Shown here: positions 54,189 through 64,000 of the stretch, one piece after another
Layout of the letters: each line of letters starts with the position of its first letter
Position numbering within the stretch: position 1 is the first letter of the stretch
Assembly (NCBI GenBank): GCA_963971225.1
Contig: OZ020268.1
Location: 34,559,848 to 34,623,847, forward strand
DNA: 64,000 nt
Reading direction: 5' to 3'
From: Melieria omissa
Taxonomy: Eukaryota > Arthropoda > Insecta > Diptera > Ulidiidae
The notes under the pieces: generated by a model
What the model was told of the DNA's origin: nothing
What the model saw: the letters and a program-made list of their open reading frames with translations, nothing else
The model's database searches: none
Position numbers and translations under genes: made by a program

Positions 54189-54815
54189 ACTAAATAAAAT
54201 AAAATAAAATAAAATAAAATAAAATAAAATAAAATAAAATAAAATAAAATAAAATAAAATAAAATAAAATTAAATAAAATTAAATTAAATGAAATAAAAA
54301 AATTAAATAAAATAAAATAAAATAAAATAAAATAAAATAAAATTAAATTAAATGAAATAAAAAAATCAAATAAAATAAAATTAAATAAAAAAATCAAATA
54401 AAATAAAATAAATAAAACAAATAAAATAAAATAAAATAAAATAAAATAAAATAAAATAAAATAAAATAAAATAAAATAAAATAAAATATAATAAAATAAA
54501 ACAAAATAAAATAAAATAAAATATTCATTCATTCAGCATTCAGTTTTAATGGACCCCACCTCGCGCGGTATGTGGGGGGGAGAGAGGCCGTGGGAAATAA
54601 AATAAAATAAAATAAAATAAAATAAAATAAAATAAAATAAAATAAAATAAAATAAAATAAAATGAAATAAAATGAAATAAAATAAAATAAAATAAAATAA
54701 AATAAAATAAAATAAAATAAAATAAAATAAAATAAAATAAAATAAAATAAAATAAAATAAAATAAAATAAAATAAAATAAAATAAAATAAAATAAAATAA
54801 AGTAGAATAAAACAA
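54189..54815. repeat. (AAAAT)n arrays in two blocks
   Basis: Block 1 at 54189-54521 includes AAATTAAATGAAATAAAAAAAT variants at about 54278-54420. Block 2 at 54596-54800 is nearly pure. A 74-bp spacer between them (54522-54595) is GC-rich (CCCCACCTCGCGCGG, GTGGGGGGGAGAG) and unlike anything else here. The long Phe/Ile/Leu/Tyr frames on the minus strand are products of the repeat. Confidence 0.9.
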
Positions 54816-55567
54816 ATAATTGTCAGCAATTTGCTCTAAACGACTTTTCAACATTTTCTCGGATTGGTGCTTCTTACCGCAAAACGATTTTCAAATTCCC
54901 CTTATATGTATAAATAGGTATAATATTAAAATACCTGATGTGTAAATGCAGTGAGTTCACTGCCATGTCTGCAACTTCCATGCCAGTGAGTCATTTAAAT
55001 ATACGTCACAGTTCAGTGTTACAAATGAAAAGTGAAATGAACCACAAGTGACAAATAATTTGTTCCCATGCTTCTGATTCATTGATTTCTGCAAATATAA
55101 TATACAAATTTATTACACTTAATACGAAATTAATATTATATTCAAATTGACTCCGTTTTCTCTTTTAATTCGTAATTTCCCATGTAAAACCAGATTTACG
55201 GCTTTATTCCCACGCACGCTTTTTTTATTCTTAAGGTCACAGTTGTGATTTTTACAATAACAACTCAACTGTTAGGCTGTAAGTCGTCACTGTTGGGCTG
55301 TTATAAGCGCTGTTAAATCGCATGCGAAATGTTGCGAAAAATCATTGGCAACCCTGAAGATCGCATTGATTGTTCTGAAACCAGTTTTGTTATCGTTGGC
55401 GCTTCTCGTTTTCGATCGCTGCTGTCCGCCGACACCGAGCTGCATTCGGATTGTAGTGGCCGCACGAAAATCAGTCGCTTCGTGACTTTTGTTAACAGCA
55501 CTTCGAAAATTGCAAAAACCGCTTGAAGCGAAAACCAAATACTACAAACACCAACAAATACAACACA
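54816..55567. other. Upstream region of the 55568 gene
   Basis: AATCAGTCGCTTCG at about 55470 could be an initiator (TCAGTC), giving a leader of about 97 nt. No TATA box lies at the right distance. Further upstream nothing is recognised. Confidence 0.35.
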
Positions 55568-56089
55568 ATGAAATCGTTTGCATTTATTGTCCTGCTGGGA
55601 CTTGTTTGCTTTGTGACCTGTGCGCGGGCTGGCTGCGGCGACGACTCGAAGAGTTCGGAGGATGGCGATGTGAAGCAGTTCTTCAAGAATCTGGGTTGCA
55701 AGATACAGAAGGGCGCCGAAGATCTGCAGGAGTCGGCCAAGCCATGGGCCGACAAGATCGGCTCCTCGGCCAAGGAACTCGGCAGCACAGTGGCGCAGAA
55801 GTACGACGAAATCAAGCACAAGCTGACCGACGACAGCCCCTCGTCGACTACACCGTGGCCCGTGGCCAATGCACCAACCGAAAAAGTGCTCTTGGCGCCG
55901 TTGAGTGGTGATGCAAGTGCGACGGGTGGCGTGCCCGCTGTGGCGCCTGCGCCCGCAACTTCCACCGCCACAGGTGAGCAAACGGACCCCGTAACACCGA
56001 AGAGTGTTGATGATCGTTTCCTCTTTCAGCTAAGTGAATGTCCCAAGGGATACGCGCTGGATCACAGAAATCAGTGTCGTCCCACGTAA
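55568..56089 (+). CDS. Long secreted GBP-like precursor with FFKN domain, paralogue 2
   Basis: 173 residues from ATG 55568 (ACACAATG). The signal peptide is 1-21 (ends CARA), then GCGDDSKSSEDGD. The FFKN domain (about 35-87) opens VKQFFKNLGCKIQKGAEDLQ and continues as amphipathic helix to HKLTDD. A Pro/Ala/Thr linker (about 90-135) precedes the C-terminal module CPKGYALDHRNQC plus RPT (C158 and C170, 11 residues apart, Asn for the second Gly). C23 and C44 are equivalent to C26 and C62 of the 34484 product. A donor-like GTGAGC (55974) and CTCTTTCAG acceptor (ending 56029) could excise 56 nt. That would shift the frame and remove the module, so I favour the unspliced reading. AATAAA at 56204-56209. 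Confidence 0.86.
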   Translation: MKSFAFIVLLGLVCFVTCARAGCGDDSKSSEDGDVKQFFKNLGCKIQKGAEDLQESAKPWADKIGSSAKELGSTVAQKYDEIKHKLTDDSPSSTTPWPVANAPTEKVLLAPLSGDASATGGVPAVAPAPATSTATGEQTDPVTPKSVDDRFLFQLSECPKGYALDHRNQCRPT

Positions 56090-56209
56090 AGTAAAATTTC
56101 TTAATGCTCAATTCAATCTTTAAGCGCGACTTTCGACTACAAAATGTATAATTGAAAAACACAAAAATCTGTCTACCAATTGTGAGTGCTTTGCGTTGTT
56201 CTCAATAAA

Positions 56210-58291
56210 TCTTTGTAATACTGTAAAATATACAAAATGTAATGGTAGTTGTGGTTGTGGTTAATATTTATGTAGATGAGTAGAAAGCGAATGAAGAATG
56301 GTGCTGGGCTGTGATAGAGAAAGTGCGAAGAATCTGTAGTGGAATCATGAATCTGTAAAGTAGAATTTTAGTATTCGCACATTTGAATGTGGCATTGAGC
56401 TGGAATGCTGACTTGACACTGCGACGCCTCAGAAATCGATTGCCGTATGTTCCATTGAGCCTAGTAAGACATACAACATTTGTTTTCTGAGGTGACGACT
56501 TGCTGGTTGAGAATAGCGACAGATAAGGTTGTTTAAATTGGTGCAAATCTGAGCTTTGCAACCGCAGGTAAAAGGCTAAATTTTTTTTCATACACACACA
56601 AACTCACAATATGCTTTGTATACTATAAATAGTTTTGACGGAACGGGTTTGAGCGAACATCATTCAGCTGAAATCATTCAAGCACTTGACGATTCTTTCA
56701 ATTGTCATTGGCACAACTGCATACCTTCACCCCCTCACATCCTCGGTACATGTTCGAGAAACCGGTTTCATGTATTTAGATTTTTTTATTTATTTATTTC
56801 ACAATTCACTAGAAAACGCTGCGGCCGTTGAGTGTTTAATTAACTATGAAGCCACTACCTACTTTTGATTCACAGCGTCAGTAAACTATAATAGACAACG
56901 CAATTTTCGTGTTCTCATATAACAATCGCAACAATTACAGTAACAATAACAATCACACCGGAATAACAACAATAGCTCTAATAAGTAATAACCACATTAC
57001 ATGCAACTAAAAAAAACAGTCAACATGTATAAATTTTATAAACCACTTAATTCGTGGGGTTTTGAGCCACTAAAACGATAATGTGCCAAAAAATTTCCTG
57101 TTTCCTTTACGCAGTTGATCAGCTTATCACATTATAAATCAAGAACACATAGCACATCCATTAAACCCATTGAGCAGTAAACTTTTAGCAGCACAACTCA
57201 TCCATCACATCATTCACTTAAATCAACTTGAACTTCAGTTAACAAAGTAAGACGCAAATGAATCCTTCGTTGGCTTGAAAAAAAATTTTTGGTCATTTGG
57301 TGTTGGCAGAATTTTTATCCAAACAATTAAATTAGCATTCATTATTGGTTTATCGGCGACACAAACAAACAGAAAATCACTCACACGAAACGCAGTCGAC
57401 CAGCGATTTGATTGCAATTAGTTAGTTGGGATTTTTCACATTTAATTTCAGTTTTGCTCAACAAAATGTTACCAGCGCTGACGCTTCACTTTTCAACTAC
57501 ATCGTTTTGGCTTTTCATCTAAATTGAACGACATTAATAGCGATTAACACATTGAAGAACAACAAAAATTTGAATTATCAATTATTTTGTTAACTAGACG
57601 TTTGCTCTGAATCGCCGCTGAAAAGGTTATCAGCAGCAGTTGCAGTTCGAACACACACACACACGCATACACAATCAAACGACAGCGGCGATACCGATTA
57701 GACATTTGTGGCTGCTGTGGTTGTTCTGGATTTCTTTGGTTATTATTTACTTTTTTTTTACGGCATTCACATTATATGACATCCCCTTTAACAGAAAAAC
57801 AAAACAACAGACAATAAATTAACATAGGAAATTCTAGTTTTGAGCTGCAAAGTCATCTGTTTTTTGTTTACTTTTGAAACAACTCACTGCTGCTCCGCAT
57901 TTGGCTGATTTTCACTCAAAATGCACTTAAAGGTTTAAGGAGAGCAGAAGAGCAGCGTGTTAAACTCATTTTTATTTAGAGTTTTGCTCATCACACCACA
58001 TCTTGTGAGTGCCGCCAATGTGTTTGAATAAGAGAGTACACCGTGACAAAGTATGATGAATTTCTTTGCATAGTCTCAGGCTCATCTTTCAATGACGAAC
58101 TAAAACCAATTCATTCAGGTCGTAATTTTTGATTTGTAATGTACAGTTGTGGAATTCAATCAATTGTGACAGTTGACATTACCAGTTTTTAATGGCATTG
58201 ACATCTTGGATCGATTTCCTGGAATCAAGGATTAAACCAGCTGATTTTATTTATATTATTTTGACAAATGTCTTGATTAAAAAAAGATGTG
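56210..58291. other. Intergenic, nothing recognised
   Basis: (CA)n patch at about 57651-57664. The open frames here lack domains or signal peptides. Confidence 0.4.
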
Positions 58292-58295
58292 TTAA

Positions 58296-58499
58296 CCCTT
58301 CGATGGGCAGTAATTAGTTACTACACATCTGCACTTTGTCGTCTGGTCAGACGAAATCTGGGTGAGGCTTTTGACAAAGGCAAAGCGCAATGACAGATGA
58401 CGTTTATTATGTTACCCACAAATACACTGTAAAAAGGAGATGAATCTGTAATTTTTTAATTTTTTTTTAACCATTTCGACGACAAAGTCCATCCGAGGG
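58296..58499. mobile_element. TTAA-flanked MITE, family G
   Basis: A 204-bp element flanked by TTAA (58292-58295 and 58500-58503). It opens CCCTTCGATGGGC and closes GTCCATCCGAGGG. An imperfect palindrome AGTAATTAGTTACT lies 13 nt from the left end (58309-58322), and CGTCTGGTCAGACG lies at 58340-58353. Confidence 0.7.
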
Positions 58500-58635
58500 T
58501 TAACAGCTGAATTGCTTACAATTTGAAAGTTCAAGATTTCAAAATCAATATAAATAAAATTTAGAAAAATTTTTGGAAAATCAAGGCCGAAAAACTAATA
58601 TACACAAAAATTTTGTTTTTGTTGTTATGCTATTA

Positions 58636-59050
58636 CAGTCGAATTTCCCTATAATGAAATCGCACTGGACCAGAAAAAAAACTTCATTATATAGAAACTT
58701 CATTATATAGAAATTATGATTTTTTTTCGTCTTTTATTTAAAATAATAATATAAAATAATTTTAGTTGCGACATTTTCACTTATTCAAAAATTTTATTTA
58801 TTCAGAAAATTGTTAGTGATGTGACTTTCTTCTTATGCTGTTGTTATTTTTACCTTCTGGGGTTTCCCTAAATATGTTTTACTTTTTTTTCGGTATTCAG
58901 TGTTGTTATTGCAGCGTTACAAAAAATAGGAAAAATGAAACAATTCATTATATGGAGACAAAAAACGAATGAAAGCGAAGTTTTCAACTAAAAAATTTAT
59001 TCATTGTAGAGAAATATTCATTACAAGGAAATTCATTATAAGGAGATCAA
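58636..59050. mobile_element. pogo-like element, family 3, decayed
   Basis: It opens CAGTCGAATTTCCCTATAAT after TA and closes with ATTCATTATAAGGAGATC, whose complement (GATCTCCTTATAATGAAT) matches the left end imperfectly. Internal CTTCATTATATAGAAA and ATTCATTATATGGAGA repeats echo the ends. Non-coding. Right boundary approximate. Confidence 0.55.
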
Positions 59051-60600
59051 AATGCACTTAGAATAGGATGATAAAGTCTTTGAAACTCGTTAATTGATTT
59101 ACAAAAAATGTGCATGATTTAAAAAAAAAACAAACGCCTTGAAATTCCATATTTTTCGCCTTTAAGGTCCAATTACAGCGGAATTGTAAAACTTATACAA
59201 ATAAATTACATTGGAAAAGAAGCCGTGAGGCCGGTTTGTTGGTTTATAAATTACAATCTCAAACGCGAAAAAATTCAAGGAAAATCCGAAAAAGCGACAC
59301 GCTCTTTTTTTGCGAAAACAGAAACCAAGTCTTAAAAACGGTTTGCGGATTTGAAATCAGAGCTCCCTAATTACCTTAGAACTGATGTCAAACCCAGAAA
59401 AGCCGACAAAAAATCGAAATTTGTTGCCCTGTGTAATTAAAGTATTACAATTAAGTTTCTCAACTTGTACTCGTACTTGAACAACTTGCTCACGATTTAA
59501 GTATTTTGAAAACAATAATTAAAAAAATTTCTAAAACTTTGGTTCACATAAATCAATGTTGTATAGCTTCATATTTAGTACCTTATTCTACGAATGACGA
59601 GGTAAACACCCTCAAAGCGTTGGTGTGACTTGTCTTCTTCACCAGCAGCCTGAGACATCTGATGTGCTTATAATCTCCTCAAATCTTAACCGAATCATAG
59701 AGATATTATAAAAGTGAACCATTTAGAATCACAGCCTTTTATTTGTATGATAAAAAGGGAGAAATTCGAAAAATTTCAATGTCCACGAAAATTTACCCTG
59801 AATAACTCCTGCAGTACTTATACCTTTTATGGTGTGTCTATCAGAAATGTAACTCGACCAGAAGCATTAGCGGTACGACTTGCTGCTAATATAATTGCAG
59901 GTCGTTTGGGACTTGGTGGGGTTTCAAAGAATATTTTCAAATTAGGACATTTTCAGGAAATCGGATTTGCAGCGCACATCTACAATGGAAATCTGTGCAG
60001 TCTTCAGTACGGTGACCTGCAATTGTGAGCTGGAAAAACTATTCGAGTATGTGAGCTCCTCTTCAATACTACAGAGCATAATTTAAGGATTGCTTGGTTA
60101 ATGCAATAAAGAATCTTTTTGAAAAAATATTTGACGGTATTTTCCATTTGATGAGGTGATATTAGTCTCCGGCAAAATCTGCTCTATCTGTGAATGAAGT
60201 CAGGAAAAGTTCAACATCCAATCAGAATGCAAGTAGAAATTAATAATCCATGGCGAAATTTTGTAAATCGGTAAGTCTGTCGTAAGTCTGCCATAAATCT
60301 GTTATTTATCAGCAGATCGAATAACTATACTCTATTTGGATTTTCTCGAGCCATTTGCTGTCTCTTTGTGACTTTTTAATGAAATGGAAACAGCCTGCGC
60401 CCAGTCTGTATCCAAATTACAGTCGAGTTCCAAATTACATGGCAAACACAAACTCGGAATTGCAATGCCAGGCCACAGAATTCAATCAGACTTTGCATGA
60501 TCCAGATTGCATATCCAGACCCTCGGAAGCATTTTTGAAAAAAACTGCATTTTTCAAAAGTATTTCAGTTAATTTTCTTAATTATTTACAAACTGCAACT
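59051..60600. other. Intergenic, nothing recognised
   Basis: Frames at 59714-60028 and 60355-60615 start with GTG and CTG respectively and have no recognisable features. Confidence 0.35.
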
Positions 60601-60689
60601 CTTGTCCGTAGTTAACAGACGAAAAGTTGTACATTTTGAAAATGTCGTCACACCCGCATAAAATCTTCAGCACGCACACAAAACAAATG

Positions 60690-61680
60690 AAGGAAACGCC
60701 TTGACGTCCGCCGAATGGCTGCTCGTGTCACCACGCCAGGCGCAGCAGCGTGCCGCACTTGGAAACTTTTCAACTTCAGCAACTGACATTGCGCACACAA
60801 TCAGCTTACAATGTCAATACGCGTGGCGGCAGCGTTACGCGATTGTCGGCGCACAACTTTGTTCCACCGAATCGGCGCTGCTGGTCGCTGCCGCCAAACA
60901 CAACGAATGCGTTGTGCGGCTGAGAACGCACAGCTGCCGCTGTTGCAGTCGCTGCCGCTGTGGCTGCAGTTGTATTTGCAGTCTCTGCTTCCCGGTGGCG
61001 GCATTGCACTGTTGCCGGTCGTCAATTGCCGGCTGCCGGTTGCCGGTTGCTGTTTGCTTAAGTTCGTCCATTTGTGCCTTTGTTCGTTCGTTCGTCTTCT
61101 GGCGAGCAGTTTTCGCAAAGTTTACAATGCGGCCACAAGCTGGCAGCGACCGTCTTTGCCGCCACCATGCGGCCACCAGCATAAGTCGAAATAAGTCGAC
61201 AGCAAGACAGACGTCTCGTGGGTATCGAATTATGACACTTTTAGTGGTTTTTAAAAAATCGCAAAACTTTTACTACTGCGCTCGTGATTCGATTTGTTTG
61301 TTATTTTTTCCACTGCTGCGTCACATCACAGTGTACCACCACTTACTTGTGTGCGGCTGTGTCTATGTATGTGTGTGTGTGTGTGTTCGTCCTGCTTCGC
61401 CGCATGCACTCTTTATGTCTTTAAAGTTTTAATTTTTCCTCTGCTGTTGGCGTTGATGTTGACAACTGATGCGGCGGCGGTGAGCAGCGCCGGCGAGAAG
61501 GTTGCGGCAAAAAGTTTATCAATAAAATTCTGACAGAAACTTTTTAATTTGATGTGTTATTGTCTGCGGCGGGATGCTTGAAATGCGTGCGAGCGCAGCG
61601 CTGTTTGGGGTCTGCGTGCGGGAATCTCCGCCGGGATTATCGCTGACAAAATGGATTCACGTATGTGTTGCAGATTATTG
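60690..61680. promoter_or_regulatory. GC-rich island, probable 5' region of an unseen gene
   Basis: Base composition rises sharply. Long open frames on both strands start with non-ATG codons and encode compositionally odd Cys/Arg/Ser-rich sequence, so I do not call a protein. It contains a (GT)n run at about 61369-61385 and GCCGGT/TGCCGG repeats at about 61010-61050. An island of this kind in a fly intergenic region is often a promoter or 5' leader of a neighbouring gene. Confidence 0.35.
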
Positions 61681-62692
61681 TCTTTGGTAAGTGCTACCGA
61701 CGGGTCGGATTATGAGGTGCAGCCACTTAAACTGTCGGCTATGAATAGCACACACGAGTGTAGCACTCGAAGTATTGTTGTGTGTTGCCAACATTTTATG
61801 TTCACCGCACTCAAATCGAAAGGTTGAGTTGATCCTTTTTTATCATTTGACATTCATAAAGTGGCTGTGCGAATGTCAAATGAATGTTGTATTGTTGTGC
61901 TTTTATGGTTCATTTTTTATGTACTAGAGGGTTCATATCTCTACACGAAGGTAATTGAAACTGTTGTTTCATGTAAAATGAATATATATTTATGTAAAGA
62001 AATATAATTTTTTTTTTTAATTACTGTTGTAGTCAATGTTTTCTACTAAGAAAACAGTTAATATTAATATATTTGATTTTTATTTTTCATATTTAAATGT
62101 GATGTATGTACATAAAGTCATATTTTTCCATTAGGAATTCATACAAAAATTCTTAAAGTTTTATTCTTCTGGCTACTTAACACTTAAAAACCATTCACAA
62201 ATAAAACATGAGTAACCAATTGTTAAAAAAAAATTTGTTGTTTACATGATTTATTGTACATTTTAGAGTATTGGAATATACAGATGTATTTTTCAAATAT
62301 ATTTTATTTATTTAACTACTTAACACTTGCATCCCATTAACAAAAAAAACATTAACAAAAATACATAGTAGCCGAATTAAAACCAAAAATTCATTGTATA
62401 TACGATTTATTATATATTTTTAAATATTTTAAAATATTTTTCCGATATACGAGTATTTTAACTATTTAACTTTTTAACATTCGAAAACCATTCACAAAAA
62501 AACGTTCATAGTAGCCGAATTTCAACAAACAATTTACTGTAAATACGAGGTCTGATAAAATATTATGACTTGAAATTTCACAGGTTAGGTACCTTCGATT
62601 TTCGATTTGTGTTTTTAGGTTATATCCCAAGTTGTGTGAACATTATCAGCCATTTTGCATATTTAGTGTATTTTTTTGACATAAATAACATG
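61681..62692. other. AT-rich intergenic
   Basis: It contains a loosely repeated phrase around TTAACACTTRMAAACCATTCACAAA near 62180, 62325 and 62475 (about 145-bp spacing), suggesting a decayed tandem repeat of three units. Nothing else. Confidence 0.4.
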
Positions 62693-63419
62693 TGCGCCTA
62701 TGAAACCGGTAATTATTTTTGAAAAACACGTTTATTGTGAGGAAATGATTACAATTTTATTCTTCAGAGTAATGACCATCGCTAGCTACACATTTTTCCC
62801 ATCTCTCAGACAATTTATGGATGCCTCGCCAAAAAAATGTTTCGTCTTTTGCCTAAAACCAATCATCGATTCATTTTTTGGCTTCTGCGTGAGAATTGAA
62901 GCGCTGTTCCGTTAATGCGTGGCCCATCGATGCGAACATGTGATAATCCGAAGGCGCCAAGTCTGGTGAGTAAGCCGCATGAGCAAGAGCTTCCCAGTTG
63001 TACGATGCAACCAATTCTTTGGTGGCTCTAGTGCGGTGTGGTGGTGCGTTGTCATCGAGGAAAATCACTTTGTGTTGCCTGGCTTCATATTCTGGGCGTT
63101 TTTGGCATATAGCACGGTTCCAATCGGCCAATTGTTGTTGGTAACGTTCACCGTTAACCGTTTCACCAGGTTTTAGAAGGTTTTTTTCTTCAAATGGTAA
63201 CACAAAATTAACTGTGTTCGCAAATCGTAATTTGTAGGCACGTAATCCGACATTTTCCGGAGCGCCAAACAATGCGTTGTTGGATGAAACATGACAAATT
63301 GTGAACTGAATATTGTTGACATATGACAGAAGAAGTAAACATGACATTTGGTACGGTTCCGAAGTTTATAAATATTCGGCTATTTACCGCTAGATGTCGT
63401 TACCGGTTTCATAGGCGCA
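62693..63419 (-). mobile_element. Internally deleted mariner element
   Basis: Inverted ends TGCGCCTATGAAACCGGTAA (left, 62693) and its complement (right, ending 63419), identical over 20 bp. TA follows the right end, while the left flank shows TG. 727 bp, with a partial transposase on the minus strand. Confidence 0.85.
62790..63347 (-). pseudogene. mariner transposase pseudogene, N terminus deleted
   Basis: The catalytic part is recognisable: FLDDNAPPHRTRAT (second Asp) and HAAYSPDLAPSDYHMF (third Asp, 34 residues on). The usual HPPYS is HAAYS here. A stop interrupts at about 62870, after which WRGIHKLSERWEKCVASDGH continues to about 62780. The DNA-binding half and the first Asp are absent; the sequence before GETVNGERY is unrelated. 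Confidence 0.8.
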
Positions 63420-64000
63420 TACCTGGTATATAAAAGTTAGACATGGTTTGGCGTGTTTGGCAAGTTTATGCCTTTGAAAACCATGAATACAATATTTGTA
63501 TTAATTTTTATGTGAAAAATAAATTGAGTGCATATTTACAATATCTATGCCACTATGCCTTAAGTTAATCCTTATCACAGATCCTAGTAGTGGCAGTTAT
63601 TCAAATCTTTACAGACCTTTATTAAAGGAAAATGTAAGCGTTGACTTCATAATATACCTGACTCATTAATATTATTTATATACAAGTTGATTTTAGCAAA
63701 ATGTTTTGAAATTTTAACAAAATTCTTAAAACCACTATAGAAATTTTGCGAAAGAGGATATTTTAAAATAACATTATAATCAAAACTTAAAAATGTTTAA
63801 TGTCCAAAAGTATTTTTAAAAATTCAACTTTTTGAGTTCGTTTGTAATAGCAAATATCCAAGCATGTCCAAATCCAAACATATCGAAAACTTACATCGAT
63901 TCTGTTAAATATTGAAGTAATTTAAGTTTTTTATGAATTTTTTCTTGAATTTTTTTCGGTTGCATTTTTCGTTTAAAATTTTTTATATTAAAAAACTGAT
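63420..64000. other. AT-rich intergenic, nothing recognised
   Basis: No feature supported. Confidence 0.4.

Noticed and set aside
54185..54854. Long minus-strand frames rich in Phe, Ile, Leu and Tyr
   Set aside because: Direct translation of the AAAAT array in all frames; no start context or domain.
55313..55981. 222-codon minus-strand frame over the 55568 gene
   Set aside because: Antisense shadow of a gene with a clear paralogue on the plus strand.
60701..61432. 243-codon open frame in a GC-rich island
   Set aside because: Starts with TTG, odd Cys/Arg composition, equally long frames on the other strand, no domain or signal peptide.

Overview
The window looks like nuclear DNA from a higher fly (Brachycera, most likely an acalyptrate such as a tephritid fruit fly). 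The reasons are AT-rich intergenic DNA, short introns with GT/AG splice sites, TATA plus initiator promoters with a fly-type TCAGTT initiator, and a transposon load dominated by mariner/Tc1 elements, tRNA-derived SINEs, small inverted-repeat elements (MITEs) and one Metaviridae LTR retrotransposon of CsRn1 type. There is no sign of prokaryotic organisation, CRISPR arrays or rRNA. The species call is inference.

Host genes are few, small and mostly secreted. Three short peptide genes lie on the minus strand at about 9.2-9.7, 14.8-15.2 and 19.4-19.6 kb. Each has a signal peptide, a mature N terminus with the pattern K/R-V-[VI]-F-[FY], a two-cysteine C-terminal module, and a consensus splice donor just after that module leading to a tiny last exon. 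Three longer secreted precursors lie on the plus strand at 34.5-35.0, 39.7-40.6 and 55.6-56.1 kb. They end in the same type of module: Cys-x2-Gly-x6-[Gly/Asn]-x-Cys, with 11 residues between the cysteines. Two of them share an FFKN-x-GC-x-I-x-KGA helical domain, and the third carries a long Gln/Glu tract. The module resembles, from memory, the consensus of the insect growth-blocking peptide (GBP/ENF) cytokines. I therefore read the window as a dispersed cluster of at least six related cytokine-like or immune-peptide precursors. A seventh, 42-residue secreted peptide (51.6 kb) has an excellent TATA/initiator promoter. Two other host genes are a spliced acidic, Thr-rich secreted protein (28.7-29.5 kb) and a basic, Ser-rich protein exon of unknown function (23.1-24.3 kb, minus).

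The rest is repeat-derived. Decayed mariner-type elements occur at 0.4-1.6, 3.7-4.4, 7.1-9.0, 14.3, 21.1-22.5, 37.6-38.8 and 62.7-63.4 kb. Tc1-type fragments occur at 43.1-43.8 and 49.1-50.0 kb. The CsRn1-like LTR element (44.46-49.09 kb) has LTRs that read as identical and an intact pol, but a gag broken by a 248-bp MITE. MITEs fall into TTAA-flanked (piggyBac-like), TA-flanked (pogo-like) and 8-bp-duplication (hAT/P-like) classes. Pentanucleotide satellites lie at 27.4-27.9, 31.65-31.8 and 54.2-54.8 kb. Insertions are often nested, up to three deep at 21.1-22.5 kb.

The two signals I would follow first are the peptide cluster with its shared C-terminal module, and the set of otherwise dissimilar TTAA-flanked elements that each carry a 14-17 bp palindrome about 13-17 nt inside the end.
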